A DNA stretch of 14,137 nucleotides from an uncultured Bacteroidales bacterium (GTDB lineage Bacteria; Bacteroidota; Bacteroidia; Bacteroidales; UBA3824). Within the stretch, counting starts at the first letter, position 1, and the number at the start of each line of letters is the position of its first letter. The DNA lies in the NCBI GenBank assembly GCA_937877455.1, contig CALFIU010000069.1, forward strand, positions 1 to 14,137, given 5' to 3'. Positions 13,974 to 14,137 of the stretch are shown piece after piece. The position numbers were made by a program, and so were the translations under genes. The notes beneath the pieces were generated by a model that saw only the letters and a list, made by a program, of their open reading frames with translations, searched no databases and was not told where the DNA came from.

Positions 13974-14137
13974 TTCAAAAGTTAAAATGAAATTGCCGTG
14001 AGATTTGATACTATCGTCAAATAAAAGAACTAAACTTTCGCAAGTATCATAACACGTTGTCAATCAAATCATTCCAACTTTGTTAAATTTTTAACTAATT
14101 GATTTTCAATGACTAAATCAATAAGTAAAGTATTCTT
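13974..14137. other. Right-end sequence without recognisable gene
   Basis: AT-rich sequence to the window edge. No reading frame of useful length, RNA gene or promoter pair was seen on either strand. Whatever gene lies next starts outside the window. Confidence 0.5.

Noticed and set aside
1..14137. CRISPR arrays, tRNA or rRNA genes
   Set aside because: No regularly spaced repeat-spacer pattern, tRNA cloverleaf or rRNA-like conserved stretch was seen by reading both strands.

Overview
The window most likely comes from a member of the Bacteroidetes (Bacteroidales-like), moderately AT-rich. The evidence is: -7 boxes of the TAnnTTTG type (1062-1069 on +, 13776-13783 on -) instead of E. coli-type promoters; almost no Shine-Dalgarno sequences; an OmpP1/FadL-like porin relic; an AAA/PD-(D/E)XK protein of a kind abundant in that phylum; and AT-rich intergenic tracts of the aattcgtaatt / ttcgtttaattcgttg type. 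No species can be named from the sequence.

Layout. (1) 1-817 is decayed DNA. The C-terminal end of a transposase (- strand) abuts a 5'-truncated outer-membrane beta-barrel gene (+ strand) that also carries an in-frame stop. (2) 818-1406 has no gene. It holds a good terminator for the barrel gene, a 22-bp-period direct repeat, a TAnnTTTG promoter box, and two imperfect copies of a structured element, the second ending in a strong terminator-like hairpin only 40 bp before the next start codon. (3) 1407-12105 is a tight eight-gene, single-strand operon: vWA-like lipoprotein, small three-TM protein, tubulin/FtsZ-like protein, 1124-residue protein with an Hsp70/actin-fold ATPase domain, single-pass membrane linker with a signal peptide, MotA/TolQ/ZorA-like channel protein with a long coiled coil, MotB/ZorB-like protein with an OmpA-like domain, and a trypsin-like (S1C) lipoprotein. 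Spacings are 5, 5, 40, 7 and 1 bp, then overlaps of 17 and 4 bp. (4) 12128-13744 on the - strand is an AAA-ATPase/PD-(D/E)XK protein, tail to tail with the operon. (5) 13745-14137 has no gene; it carries that gene's promoter and a large imperfect inverted repeat.

How the genes may work together (inference). The operon combines two cytosolic NTPases of the cytoskeletal folds (tubulin-like and actin-like), an ion-driven 5:2-type stator pair, a bitopic linker joining periplasm to cytosol, and two lipoproteins facing the periplasm or outer membrane. This looks like one trans-envelope machine in which proton-motive force and cytosolic nucleotide hydrolysis are coupled across the inner membrane. 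The stator pair resembles ZorAB of the Zorya defence system, but no ZorC, ZorD or ZorE equivalent is visible. I do not recognise the whole set as a characterised system. Defence, envelope remodelling, secretion and motility all remain possible roles.
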